A stretch of 53,592 nt of DNA, taken from NCBI GenBank assembly GCA_024226335.1, contig JAAELY010000172.1, forward strand, positions 1 through 53,592, read 5' to 3'. The notes beneath the pieces are model-generated. The model made no database searches, was not told the origin of the DNA, and saw only the letters and a list, made by a program, of their open reading frames with translations. Shown piece by piece: positions 9,031 to 17,377 of the stretch; positions within the stretch are counted from its first letter, which is position 1; each line of letters begins with the position of its first letter. The stretch is from a bacterium. GTDB taxonomy: Bacteria; Myxococcota_A; UBA9160; SZUA-336. Both the position numbers and the translations under genes were made by a program.

Positions 9031-10569
9031 CTATTCCGCGGCCGGGCCCGGAAATGCGTCCCTGAGAATGCGCTTCAGGATCTTGCCACTCGGGTTGCGC
9101 TGAATCTCTTCGACGAACTCGACACCCCGCGGCATCTTGAACTTGGCGAGCTTGCCGTTGCAGTAGTCGAGTACGTCTTGCGCTTCCGGGAATTCACCGT
9201 CGGCGGGAACCACGATTGCCAGTGGCGACTCGCCCCAGCGCTCCGAAGGCTGACCGATCACCGCTACATCCTTGATCTTCGGGTGACCGGACAGGAGGTT
9301 TTCGATCTCGGCGGGATAGACGTTCTCGCCTCCCGAAATGATCATGTCCTTCTTGCGATCCTGGATGTAGACGAAGCCCTCTTTGTCGACCGTCGCCAGA
9401 TCCCCGGAATACAACCAGCCGTCGCGGATCGTTTCGGCGGTGGCCTCCGGGCGGTTCCAGTACTCGGTCATGATGTGCGGACCTCGGATGATCACCTCGC
9501 CAATCTCGCCGGGTCCCACATCCTGGCCCGCGTCGCTCACCACGCGCACATCGGTGTGCAGAAAGGCCGGCCCGGTCGAACCCGCCTTCGCGAGAGCCTC
9601 TTCCGGACTGATGAGACAGGCGGGGCCACAGGTCTCGGTCAGACCGTAGACCTGCTGGATCTCGATGTTGATTTCCGCGTATTTCTCGATCAGCGAGACA
9701 GGCACGGGAGCCGCACCGCTCATGATCCAGCGGATGCTGCTGAGATCCGCGCCCTCGCGCTTCTTTGAAGCCCACATGGCCTGGAGCATGGCGGGAACCG
9801 CGAGACCGGTCGTGATCCGCTCGTTCGCGATCACATCGAAGATCGCGTTGGGATCAAACGCGCGCATGACCACCAGGGTACCGCCGCGATGGATGACGCC
9901 AGTCGCCGGTGTGAGCGCGCCGACATGAAACAGCGGCATGACCTGCAGATAGCGATCGCGATAGCGCATGTCCGCCGTCATGTTCACGGTGATCGAAGCC
10001 CAGATCGTCGTACTGTGCGTCTGCACGACGCCCTTGGGCAGGCCGGTGGTGCCCGAGGTGTACATGATGAAGAGCAGATCGTCGTCGCTGGCCGTGATCT
10101 CGGGTTCTTCCTCGGACGCGGCATCCACTGCTGCGTCGTAGCTTTCGATACCCGTTCCCGGTGCGCCTTCGCCCGCGCTCAACCAGTGTTTGACCGTGGT
10201 CTTTCGGCCCTGCAGTTCCAGCACGGCGGACTCGAAGGCATCGTCGAAGATCAGAACGGTTGAACCCGAATCGTTGATGATGAACTCCAGCTCATCGGGA
10301 ACCAGGCGCCAGTTCAGCGGAACCATGACCGCGCCGATCTTGGCCGCTGCGAAATAGGACTCGAGGTACTCGACGCCGTTCATCATCAGCAGCGCGACTC
10401 GATCGCCCTTTTTCACGCCTCGCTCCAGTAGAGCGTGGGCCGCGCGATTGGTCCGGATGTTCAATTCCGCGTAGGTAAAGCGACGCCCGCGCTCGACTTC
10501 GACCACCGCTTCGATCCCGGGGCAGAGTTGTGCGCGCTTCGCGAGAAAGAGGCCTAAGTTGTTCTTCAT
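9031..10569 (-). CDS. long-chain acyl-CoA synthetase / AMP-dependent ligase
   Basis: A 512-residue ANL-superfamily enzyme that activates a carboxylic acid as acyl-AMP and transfers it to CoA. The P-loop-like motif YTSGTTGLPKGVV is at about 175-187. The A8 hinge region GWLYSGDLATVDKEG leads to IQDRKKDMIISGGENVYP, and the C-terminal catalytic Lys lies in NPSGKILKR. The ATG at 10569 is preferred because GGAGG sits five bases upstream on the minus strand; the frame is open further upstream through sequence used by the divergent gene. FadD-like medium/long-chain acids are the likely substrates, consistent with the crotonases nearby, but this is inference. Confidence 0.93.
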   Translation of the reverse strand: MKNNLGLFLAKRAQLCPGIEAVVEVERGRRFTYAELNIRTNRAAHALLERGVKKGDRVALLMMNGVEYLESYFAAAKIGAVMVPLNWRLVPDELEFIINDSGSTVLIFDDAFESAVLELQGRKTTVKHWLSAGEGAPGTGIESYDAAVDAASEEEPEITASDDDLLFIMYTSGTTGLPKGVVQTHSTTIWASITVNMTADMRYRDRYLQVMPLFHVGALTPATGVIHRGGTLVVMRAFDPNAIFDVIANERITTGLAVPAMLQAMWASKKREGADLSSIRWIMSGAAPVPVSLIEKYAEINIEIQQVYGLTETCGPACLISPEEALAKAGSTGPAFLHTDVRVVSDAGQDVGPGEIGEVIIRGPHIMTEYWNRPEATAETIRDGWLYSGDLATVDKEGFVYIQDRKKDMIISGGENVYPAEIENLLSGHPKIKDVAVIGQPSERWGESPLAIVVPADGEFPEAQDVLDYCNGKLAKFKMPRGVEFVEEIQRNPSGKILKRILRDAFPGPAAE

Positions 10570-11239
10570 GAGGTCCTCCGTTCGTCGATTCAAAGGTCGC
10601 CGCATTGTACCGCGACCCGCCCGTCTACTGAGCTTTTTGCTTCTGGGAGCCGCTCTGTGGGGAATCGGACTGCTCCAGGGGTGCGTAACGCCACCACCGG
10701 CCCAACCAGACGATCTCTGCGCCGTTTTCTCCCAGCACCGCGCCTGGTATCGAGACGCCAGGGACTCGACCCGGCGCTGGGGCATTCCCGAAGCCACCCA
10801 GATGGCAATCATCCACCAGGAATCGAGCTTCCGCGCCCGGGCAAGGCCCGCGCGCTCGCGCTTTCTGTGGGTGTTCCCCGGCGTTCGCCCCTCCACGGCC
10901 TATGGCTACGGCCAGGTGATCGACACGACCTGGAGCAACTACATCCGCAGTAGCGGGAACCGCGGCGCGGATCGCGACGACTTCGGAGACGTGACGGATT
11001 TCATCGGCTGGTACGGCGACAAGCTCTCCAAGCGCACTTTTGTCTCCAAGGGCGACGCCAGGCACCTGTACATCGCCTACCACGAAGGACCCGGCGGCTA
11101 TCTACGCGGTACGCACAAGAGCAAGAAGTGGCTGCTCAGCGTTTCCAAGAAAGTCGCGGCCCGTGCAGCCCGCTACGATCGGCAGCTCGGAGAGTGCCGC
11201 GAGCGTCTCGAATCCAAGCGCTGGTTCCAGATCTTCTAA
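10568..11239 (+). CDS. lytic transglycosylase-like lipoprotein
   Basis: A 223-residue lipoprotein with a basic n-region, a hydrophobic segment and the lipobox LLQGC (about residues 35-39). The mature part resembles SLT-type lytic transglycosylases that cleave peptidoglycan: IIHQESSFRARARPA contains the catalytic Glu, AYGYGQVIDTTW is the usual glycine-rich segment, and YIAYHEGPGGYLRG corresponds to the A-Y-N/H-x-G region. Its ATG shares the CATG tetranucleotide with the divergent ligase start, so promoters must lie in the opposing coding sequences. TTG at 10559 is an alternative start. Confidence 0.85.
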   Translation: MRSSVRRFKGRRIVPRPARLLSFLLLGAALWGIGLLQGCVTPPPAQPDDLCAVFSQHRAWYRDARDSTRRWGIPEATQMAIIHQESSFRARARPARSRFLWVFPGVRPSTAYGYGQVIDTTWSNYIRSSGNRGADRDDFGDVTDFIGWYGDKLSKRTFVSKGDARHLYIAYHEGPGGYLRGTHKSKKWLLSVSKKVAARAARYDRQLGECRERLESKRWFQIF

Positions 11240-11256
11240 ACGCGTTGCAGCGGCGA

Positions 11257-12651
11257 TCAGAACCCCGGAGGACGTCGACGATGCCAGTCAGTCACCTGTT
11301 GATAGGCGTGTCCGGCCCGACACAACAGCGCCTCGGAAAGATGCGGTCCGATCAGCTGGAAGCCGAGCGGAAGACCGGCCTCGCTGAAGCCTCCCGGTAA
11401 CGAGATCGTGGGACTACCAGAATAGTCAAACGGCGCGGTGAAGATCAGCAGCGGTGCGAGATTCGGATCGTCGACTCCCGCCGTGCTGTCGGGCACAGTC
11501 GGTGGCGGCATCGGCATCGCGGGCGCAATCAAGAGATCGACGCGCTCCCACAGACCTTCGAGCCGTCCCTTGAAACTCGCACGTTCGACCTCGACGCGGG
11601 CGTAGTCGGCGCCCGAGACCGTCTGTCCCAGTTCGAGCAGTTGTCGCAGCTGCGGACCGTAGTCCTCGGCCCGACTCGGGAAGGTCTCTGCGTGGGCCAT
11701 CGCGACCTCGACCGACGTCGTGATCGCCCAGCCCGCGATCAACGCTTCCAGCGCTGGAAGCTCGACTTCTCGAACTTCCGCCCCCAGTTCGCGAAAGCGA
11801 TCCAGAGCCGCCAGGGCCGCCCCACTCGAGAGCGGGTCCACGCGATCGCACACATAAGAGCGATCCACTCCAATGCGCACGCCTCGAAGATCGCCCTCCA
11901 ATTCGGCGACATAGTCCGGAACGTCTGCGCGCAGGCTCGTGGGATCTCGCGGATCGTACCCGGCGATCACGCCGAGCATCGCCGCCGCGTCCGCCACCGA
12001 ACGCGTCATCGGACCGATGTGATCGAGCGAGTGGGCCAGGGGAAAGACTCCGTCGCGACTCACGCGACCGTAGGTCGGCTTGATCCCGACCAGACCGCAG
12101 CACGCCGATGGAAAGCGAATCGATCCACCGGTGTCAGACCCCAGGGAACCGAAGCAGAGCCCAGCCGCTGTGGCCACCCCCGAGCCGCTGGATGACACTC
12201 CCGTCCAGTGCTCCGCGCTCCACGGATTGACCGGAAGCTGGATTTCGGGGTGGTGCCAGCCGTAGGCCCCTTCCGTGAGTTGGAGTTTGCCCAGAATCAC
12301 AGCGCCCGCCGCCTGCAGTCGTTCGACCAGAGTCGCGGTGTGATCGGGGACGCGATCGCGCATGACCTTGGTTCCGGCCGCGGTGCGCACACCTTTCATT
12401 GCGCACAGATCCTTGACCGCGATGGGAACGCCGTGCAGCGGGCCGCGAATCTCGCCGCGCTCGTACTCCCGCTCTGCTCGCTCGGCCGCTTCGAGAGCGG
12501 CTTCGGGCAGAAATTCGGCAAAAGCGTGCAACTCGGGATCGAGCGCTTCCACGCGCGCGAGCATCGCGCGCGTTACTTCGACGGCTGACAACTCGCGCTT
12601 GCGCAATCGCCGACTGACTTCGATCAGGTCCAGCGCGTGGATTTCACTCAT
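11257..12651 (-). CDS. amidase (amidase-signature family)
   Basis: A 464-residue amidase-signature hydrolase. The Ser-cisSer-Lys triad is visible: Lys80 in PIAVKDL, the cis-Ser within GVSSSGSG (151-158) and the nucleophile Ser177 in TGGSIRFP. These enzymes hydrolyse aliphatic or aryl amides, or act as GatA; no gatB/gatC is nearby, so a catabolic amidase is more likely. No Shine-Dalgarno sequence precedes the ATG, but TACAAT lies 6 nt upstream on the minus strand, so the mRNA may be leaderless. Substrate unknown. Confidence 0.9.
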   Translation of the reverse strand: MSEIHALDLIEVSRRLRKRELSAVEVTRAMLARVEALDPELHAFAEFLPEAALEAAERAEREYERGEIRGPLHGVPIAVKDLCAMKGVRTAAGTKVMRDRVPDHTATLVERLQAAGAVILGKLQLTEGAYGWHHPEIQLPVNPWSAEHWTGVSSSGSGVATAAGLCFGSLGSDTGGSIRFPSACCGLVGIKPTYGRVSRDGVFPLAHSLDHIGPMTRSVADAAAMLGVIAGYDPRDPTSLRADVPDYVAELEGDLRGVRIGVDRSYVCDRVDPLSSGAALAALDRFRELGAEVREVELPALEALIAGWAITTSVEVAMAHAETFPSRAEDYGPQLRQLLELGQTVSGADYARVEVERASFKGRLEGLWERVDLLIAPAMPMPPPTVPDSTAGVDDPNLAPLLIFTAPFDYSGSPTISLPGGFSEAGLPLGFQLIGPHLSEALLCRAGHAYQQVTDWHRRRPPGF

Positions 12652-12657
12652 ACCTGC

Positions 12658-12663
12658 ATTGTA
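12658..12663 (-). promoter_or_regulatory. -10 box of a possible leaderless promoter for the amidase
   Basis: On the minus strand TACAAT is followed by 6 nt (gcaggt) and then the amidase ATG, which places the expected transcription start on the initiator codon. No convincing -35 hexamer is seen. Confidence 0.35.
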
Positions 12664-12681
12664 GACGATGGCTGGCGACGC

Positions 12682-13455
12682 TCAGTCCGAAAACTCTCCG
12701 TGACGCCCGGCGCCTTCCGCAAAGCGACGCGCGCCGTCGAGGGTTTCTCCGGATCGGATCACTTCGAGCCCGATGCGCGTCTCTTCGAGCAGCGATTCAT
12801 CGAGCGGCAGATTCCACTGCTTGTACGAGGACATGCGATCCCCGCGCAGGCAAAGCTGGGGAAAGTCGGCGAGTTGCTTTGCGAGCTTCTTCGCCTCGCC
12901 CAGTGCTTGTCCCGGCTCGACGAGGCGGTTCGCCAGACCCATGAGCCGGGCTTCTTCTCCCGAAACACCGCGGCCCGTCAGGATCATGTCCAGGGCGTGA
13001 CTGTGACCCAGCGCGCGCGTCAGACGGATCGTACCGCCGTCGACCAGAGGGACTCCCCAGCGGCGGCAGAAGACACCGAAGACCGCGTCGGCGGCGGCAA
13101 CGCGCATATCACACCACATCGCCAGTTCGAGTCCGCCGGCCACGGCGTAGCCTTCGACGGCCGCGATTACCGGCTTGCTCAACAGGAAACGGGTCGGACC
13201 CATCGGTCCGTCGCCGTCTTCCTGTACGCGGTTCCCCCTGCCCTCGGATACGCCCTTGAGATCCGCTCCGGCACAGAAACAACCGTCTGCACCGGTCAGG
13301 ATCGCAACGGAGAGCGCGTCGTCCGAGTCGAAGCGCCGAAATACGGCGGCCAATTCGACAGCTGTCGGACCGTCCACACAGTTTCGCACCTTGGGACGAT
13401 CGACCGTGATGATCGCCGTCTGCTCCTCGGTCTCGTAGCGAACGTTGCTCATCAT
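12682..13455 (-). CDS. enoyl-CoA hydratase/isomerase family protein
   Basis: A 257-residue crotonase-fold protein. The oxyanion-hole segment GADGCFCAGADLKG and the VEGYAVAGGLELAMWCD helix, with the first catalytic Glu in GGLEL, are present. The usual second Glu (FGxPE in hydratases) is replaced in the stretch FGVFCRRWGV, so ordinary enoyl-CoA hydration is uncertain; isomerase, hydrolase or other crotonase chemistry is possible. The ATG at 13455 overlaps the stop of the upstream crotonase (ATGATGA) and has GGAG five bases away. Probably part of acyl-CoA catabolism together with the ligase. Confidence 0.88.
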   Translation of the reverse strand: MMSNVRYETEEQTAIITVDRPKVRNCVDGPTAVELAAVFRRFDSDDALSVAILTGADGCFCAGADLKGVSEGRGNRVQEDGDGPMGPTRFLLSKPVIAAVEGYAVAGGLELAMWCDMRVAAADAVFGVFCRRWGVPLVDGGTIRLTRALGHSHALDMILTGRGVSGEEARLMGLANRLVEPGQALGEAKKLAKQLADFPQLCLRGDRMSSYKQWNLPLDESLLEETRIGLEVIRSGETLDGARRFAEGAGRHGEFSD

Positions 13456-14315
13456 TCGGACTCCTTCTTCGGGCGACTTCCGTAGTCGCCGAATGGATCA
13501 TCGCGCTCCCGCACCGCATTTCGGAAACCGACGTCCTGTGCGCGCGAGACAAAATCCAGACCTTCCTGAGTGTGTCTCGCGACCCCGTCGAAGAGCGCTC
13601 CGAGCTGGCGGCTCGAAGCCAGACCCATGTTCTCGGCCGTCTGATTGCAGAGCAGCTTCAACATCACGAGCTGGTTGGTCGGAACCTGCGCCATTCGCTT
13701 GGCAAAGGCCAGCGCGTGTTCCTGCAGGGAATCATCGGGTACGGCTTCCAGAATCAGTCCGATTTGCGCAGCCTCGTCCGCGCGAATCTCATCTCCGGTC
13801 AGCAGATAGCGCTTCGCTCGCTCGAGCCCCATTCGATATACCCACATCGCCGTCGTGGGTGTGCCCCAGACGCGTGAAGGCGGATAGCCGAAACTCGCAC
13901 CTTCTCCCGCGATGATCATGTCCGCACACAGAACCATGTCGGTTCCGCCACCGATACACCAACCCTGCACGGCCGCGATCGTCGGCTTGCTGGCGTACCA
14001 CAGCTTCATATACGTATCGACGAAGCGGCCGATCATGCGCATATCGCTCACCGAGTCCCATGCGCGCTTTTTCACCTGGCCACCTTCTTCGGACTGCGCT
14101 CGAGTGGACCAGTCGAGTCCGTACCCGGCACAGAAGGCCTTCCCTTCGGCTCGCAACAGAATCACGTGTGCCTCTGAGTGCGCATCGCCCTCATCGATGG
14201 CCACCGCGAGTTCATCGCGCAGATCGGGCGTGATCGTGTTGTACTCGGCCGCACGCGTGAGCGTGATCGTGAAGACGCCATCCTCGATCCCTGTTTTGAG
14301 ACTGGTGTAGCTCAT
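13452..14315 (-). CDS. enoyl-CoA hydratase/isomerase family protein
   Basis: A 287-residue crotonase-fold protein with LRAEGKAFCAGYGLDW as oxyanion segment and VQGWCIGGGTDMVLCAD as the core helix. The first catalytic position reads GGGTDM (Asp in place of Glu), and the second reads FGYPPSRVWG without Glu, so the reaction is probably not classical hydration. It overlaps its downstream paralogue by 4 bp, forming a two-gene operon. No Shine-Dalgarno sequence is seen, but CATACT lies 6 nt before the ATG on the minus strand. Confidence 0.87.
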   Translation of the reverse strand: MSYTSLKTGIEDGVFTITLTRAAEYNTITPDLRDELAVAIDEGDAHSEAHVILLRAEGKAFCAGYGLDWSTRAQSEEGGQVKKRAWDSVSDMRMIGRFVDTYMKLWYASKPTIAAVQGWCIGGGTDMVLCADMIIAGEGASFGYPPSRVWGTPTTAMWVYRMGLERAKRYLLTGDEIRADEAAQIGLILEAVPDDSLQEHALAFAKRMAQVPTNQLVMLKLLCNQTAENMGLASSRQLGALFDGVARHTQEGLDFVSRAQDVGFRNAVRERDDPFGDYGSRPKKESE

Positions 14316-14321
14316 CGCGAC

Positions 14322-14327
14322 AGTATG
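14322..14327 (-). promoter_or_regulatory. -10 box of a possible leaderless promoter for the crotonase pair
   Basis: Minus-strand CATACT lies 6 nt upstream of the ATG at 14315, the same geometry as at several other starts in the left half. No clear -35. Confidence 0.3.
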
Positions 14328-14405
14328 CCCGACAACGACACCGGAGATTCGCTGCCGTGACTCGGGTCACCCAGTGCTCTACTCGGAAGCCGATGACGGA
14401 CGGTA

Positions 14406-15116
14406 TTGGGACTCCTTTCGTTTGACGCTCCATATGACCGCACGCGCATTCTGCAGGCCGCAGCACGAGCGCAGGCCCGGCGCCAGAGGCGCCGGGCCAT
14501 CCGTCTCTACCGCCGGGTCATCGCACTGGAAACCGGCAACGCGGAGTTGCACACGCGCATCGCCCCACTTCTCGCGGAGGTCGGCCAGGATTTCGATGCC
14601 TGGATCAGCTATCGGATCGCCGGACGCACCTACCTGAAGGAGGGTCGACCGGAGAGTGCGCTCGCTACCTATCGCGACGCCGTGCGCTGCATGCCGCGTT
14701 GTGTCGAAGTCTGGCTGGCGATCGCAAAGCTACATCGACACGAAGGAAGAAGTCACGAAGCCGTCGACTCGCTGCTCGAGGGCTATCGCTACTTCCGCGG
14801 CCGCAAACTGCGTCCCCAGGCCATCCATCTTCTACAGGCCTTGCGCGAGATCGAGCCCAGGCATCTGCTCGGCACCCTCGAACTCGCGCGCACCCTGGCC
14901 CGTGCCTCTCGCGAAGCGGAATCCAGCGCCCTGCTTCACGACCTCTCCAGACATCTGCGCTCCCCCGAAGAACTGGAAAGGCTGCGCTTCACGCAATGGC
15001 GCCTCCACTCATCACTCGGCAACACCGTGCGCTGGCTGAGAGCGCGCTACGAACGCCACTTCCCGAGCGAACCGGAACGCCCCCGACTGCCCGCCCTACG
15101 CCCCTACCGGCGTTAA
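14406..15116 (+). CDS. TPR-repeat protein
   Basis: A 236-residue, Arg-rich soluble protein with helix pairs typical of tetratricopeptide repeats. Examples are RAIRLYRRVIALETGNAELHTRIAPLLAEVG (about 31-61) and SALATYRDAVRCMPRCVEVWLAIAKLHRHEGR (about 83-115). TPRs mediate protein-protein contacts, so it is likely a scaffold of unknown partner. The start is a TTG, the first initiator after an in-frame TGA at 14394, with a weak GGACGG upstream; the true start is therefore uncertain. No signal peptide. Confidence 0.7.
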   Translation: MGLLSFDAPYDRTRILQAAARAQARRQRRRAIRLYRRVIALETGNAELHTRIAPLLAEVGQDFDAWISYRIAGRTYLKEGRPESALATYRDAVRCMPRCVEVWLAIAKLHRHEGRSHEAVDSLLEGYRYFRGRKLRPQAIHLLQALREIEPRHLLGTLELARTLARASREAESSALLHDLSRHLRSPEELERLRFTQWRLHSSLGNTVRWLRARYERHFPSEPERPRLPALRPYRR

Positions 15117-15124
15117 CCTGATCG

Positions 15125-15251
15125 TGGTTCGAAGAATGGGTCTGGTGCCGGAAGGCTCGAAATGAGAACCTCCAGCAACTGCGAGAGTCACTCTGCGTGC
15201 CTCTCGCGAGGTTCAGAACCCCGGTAGACGCCGGACCCATTCTTCGGACCA
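15125..15251 (+). ncRNA. long imperfect hairpin (candidate structured RNA leader)
   Basis: The arms 15125-15147 and 15229-15251 are inverted repeats with three differences, all T-to-C; in plus-strand RNA every difference becomes a G-U wobble, so 23 consecutive pairs form. Inside, GAACCTC (15166-15172) pairs with GAGGTTC (15208-15214), and GCGAGAG (15181-15187) with CTCTCGC (15201-15207) around a 13-nt loop. It lies between the TPR gene and the RidA gene, ending about 20 nt before the RidA ribosome-binding site. It may be a cis-regulatory leader, a processing site or a small repeat; nothing encodes a protein here. Confidence 0.45.
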
Positions 15252-15286
15252 CAATTCTCGGGATGCAGCCAGGAGGGGGAATTCCA

Positions 15287-15667
15287 TTGAACAAGAAGAT
15301 CAACGTCGAAAAGGTCGGCCGATTACCCGCGTTCTCACACGCCACCATCGCAGGTGATCTCATCTTCGTTTCCGGAACGCTCGGCACCAGTGAAGGAGGT
15401 TTCGAGCTTGCGGACGGCGGCATGGGACCGCAGACGCGACAAACACTCGAGAACATCGGGGAAATCCTGAAAGGTGCGGGCGCAAGTTTCGAGGACGTGG
15501 TGAAGATGAATATCTACGTGACCGATATGTCGGTTTTTCCCGAAATGAACAAGGCCTACATGGAGTTCTTCGGAGACGAGCCTCCCGCTCGTATCACCGT
15601 GGGTTGCTCTGCGCTGGCGCTCGGCGCGCTCGTCGAGATCGATTGCATCGCCTGCAAGCCGAGCTGA
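15287..15667 (+). CDS. RidA family (YjgF/YER057c/UK114) protein
   Basis: A 126-residue RidA-like protein. Family members hydrolyse reactive enamine/imine intermediates from PLP enzymes. Recognisable pieces are AGDLIFVSGTLGTSEGG, the helix QTRQTLENIGEILKGAGASFEDVVKMNIYVTD, and the ending PARITVGCSALALGALVEIDCIA, in which the Arg of PAR and the terminal Glu are the usual ligand-binding residues. The TTG at 15287 is chosen because AGGAGG sits at 15271-15276; no better start codon is available. A long hairpin precedes it. It could also act in a specific catabolic pathway. Confidence 0.9.
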   Translation: MNKKINVEKVGRLPAFSHATIAGDLIFVSGTLGTSEGGFELADGGMGPQTRQTLENIGEILKGAGASFEDVVKMNIYVTDMSVFPEMNKAYMEFFGDEPPARITVGCSALALGALVEIDCIACKPS

Positions 15668-15673
15668 ATGCGT

Positions 15674-16381
15674 TCAGAGCAGCATGTGGGCGAGTGACTC
15701 GAGCCGGTCGTGGTCCAGGATGGTCACGTAGCCGCGATCGAATTCCACGATGCTCTCTTCCGACCAACTGCGCAGTTGCTTGTTGACGCTTTCGCGGCTC
15801 GATCCGACGAGTTCACCGAGTTCGCCCTGCGGGAGACGCATTTCGATGCGCGTTCCCTTCTCGCCGGGGCGACCATAGGACTGGGCGAGCGAGAGCAGCT
15901 TCTTCGCGAGTCGCGACGGCAGGGTGAGAAACAGCGTGTCTTCCATCAATTCGCTCAAGCGGCGCACCTGACCGGCCAGTACGGCCGCCAGGTTGACCGT
16001 GACACGAGGGTGCTTTTCCAGGAACGGAATCAGGTCGCGGCGATGGAGCGTCAATAGCTCACAGGAGTCGACGGCCTCGACGGTCGCCGAGCGTGGGTTC
16101 GAATCGAGTAGCGCGATCTCACCCACGACTTCACCGGCGTCCAGAAAACAGAAGACCACTTCCTTGCCGTCCTCGCCCGCGGCCGAAACGCGCAGTCGCC
16201 CGCTCATGATCCCGTACAACTGCTTGCCCGGATCGCCTTTCCGAAACAGGACTTCCTTGGGCTTGAGGCGCTTGGTGGTCGTGATCTGGAGCAGGAGATC
16301 GAGTTCGGCATCGGCGACATCGCGAAAGATCGAAACCTTCTTGAGCAGGCTGCGTTGGTCGAGACTTCCGACTGCACTCAT
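15674..16381 (-). CDS. Crp/Fnr family transcriptional regulator
   Basis: A 235-residue regulator with an N-terminal cyclic-nucleotide-binding-like barrel (about 20-140, including PGKQLYGIMSGRLRVS and GEVVGEIALLDSNPRSATVEA) and a C-terminal helix-turn-helix. The recognition region is LPQGELGELVGSSRESVNKQLRSW, typical of Crp. The barrel retains the GEIALLD...RSATV phosphate-binding cassette, so cAMP or a similar ligand is likely. No cysteine cluster for an Fe-S centre is seen. It lies 9 bp after hupE on the same strand, but TAGAAT 6 nt before its ATG suggests an own promoter too. Confidence 0.92.
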   Translation of the reverse strand: MSAVGSLDQRSLLKKVSIFRDVADAELDLLLQITTTKRLKPKEVLFRKGDPGKQLYGIMSGRLRVSAAGEDGKEVVFCFLDAGEVVGEIALLDSNPRSATVEAVDSCELLTLHRRDLIPFLEKHPRVTVNLAAVLAGQVRRLSELMEDTLFLTLPSRLAKKLLSLAQSYGRPGEKGTRIEMRLPQGELGELVGSSRESVNKQLRSWSEESIVEFDRGYVTILDHDRLESLAHMLL

Positions 16382-16387
16382 GACGTC

Positions 16388-16393
16388 ATTCTA
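16388..16393 (-). promoter_or_regulatory. -10 box of a possible leaderless promoter for the Crp/Fnr gene
   Basis: Minus-strand TAGAAT overlaps the stop codon of the hupE-like gene and is followed by 6 nt and the ATG of the regulator. A -35 match is poor, so this is suggestive only. Confidence 0.35.
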
Positions 16394-17377
16394 CAATGAG
16401 TTCGCGATTCGTTCGATGAGCCAGAAAGCCGCCAGGCCACCGACCGCGTAGGCCGCGGCGAGGTTCGCCCAGCGCGGCCAGCGCCGTACGAACCGGCGGA
16501 AGAGCCCGGCCAGCGCGATCAGCAGGCTCACGAAGAGCAACTGGCCCAACTCGATTCCGATGTTGAAGGATGCGAGGGCCAGCGGAATATCGCCCTGGGG
16601 CAAGCCCGTCTCGAGCAGCGCTCCCGCAAAACCCAGGCCGTGTAGCAGGCCAAAGCCGAGCGCCATCCAGCCGGGATGACGCCACATGGGCCGGTCATCG
16701 TCCGCAGATTCAACCAGCGCCAGGGCCAGCCACAGAATGCTGAGCGCGATTGCGATCTCGATCGGAGCGGCGGGCAGACGCAACCAACCGAGCGCAGCCA
16801 GAGACAGGGTCACGCTGTGCCCCAGCGTGAATGCGGTGATCGTGAACAACAGGCGGCGACCCAGACCCGAAAGCAGTACGAGTCCCGCCACGAAGAGCAG
16901 GTGATCCAGACCCTGGAGGATATGCGTGAAACCGAGCCTCTGGTAGGCGAACGCGGTCTCGATCCAGGAAGGCTGCGGAGAAACGAGTAGATTGGGCTGA
17001 CCCGCATGCAGAACACTTTGCGCAATCCGGCCATCGCCCAGATCGATGCGTGCGATCGCGTTGGTACCACTCTCGCGCAGTCCGGAAACTCCGAAACGCG
17101 CACCCACTAGCGAAGCCTCGCCGCAATCGAGCAGTGACTCGACGACCGCGGCCGTCCCGCTCAGGTACACTTTTCCCGATTCCTCGACCCGGCAGCTCTC
17201 GGGGTACACGGGCTCGAGCCGCGCTCCCCGCGGTTGAACGACCGGCGTCTTGAAGAGCAGTTTCACACGTCCGTCTTCGCGCACCACGACTTCGAGTAGC
17301 GACGGTGCGAGCGGATGGGCACGCACCGTCGGCGCAATCAGCAATAGCACCGCCAACAGCATGAGTCCGCGGATCAC
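16391..17377 (-). CDS. HupE/UreJ family membrane protein
   Basis: A 328-residue protein of the HupE/UreJ_2 type. A signal peptide (MIRGLMLLAVLLLIAPTVRA) exposes an N-terminal HPLAPS, as in the family. A periplasmic domain to about residue 140 is followed by about six to seven membrane helices, with FTHILQGLDHLLFVAGLVLL carrying the conserved His/Asp. HupE proteins are linked to nickel uptake for hydrogenase, but this longer group often lies next to PpiC and DUF3604 genes and its role is unclear. The GTG start overlaps the stop of the PpiC gene (GTGA). Confidence 0.85.
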   Translation of the reverse strand: MIRGLMLLAVLLLIAPTVRAHPLAPSLLEVVVREDGRVKLLFKTPVVQPRGARLEPVYPESCRVEESGKVYLSGTAAVVESLLDCGEASLVGARFGVSGLRESGTNAIARIDLGDGRIAQSVLHAGQPNLLVSPQPSWIETAFAYQRLGFTHILQGLDHLLFVAGLVLLSGLGRRLLFTITAFTLGHSVTLSLAALGWLRLPAAPIEIAIALSILWLALALVESADDDRPMWRHPGWMALGFGLLHGLGFAGALLETGLPQGDIPLALASFNIGIELGQLLFVSLLIALAGLFRRFVRRWPRWANLAAAYAVGGLAAFWLIERIANSL

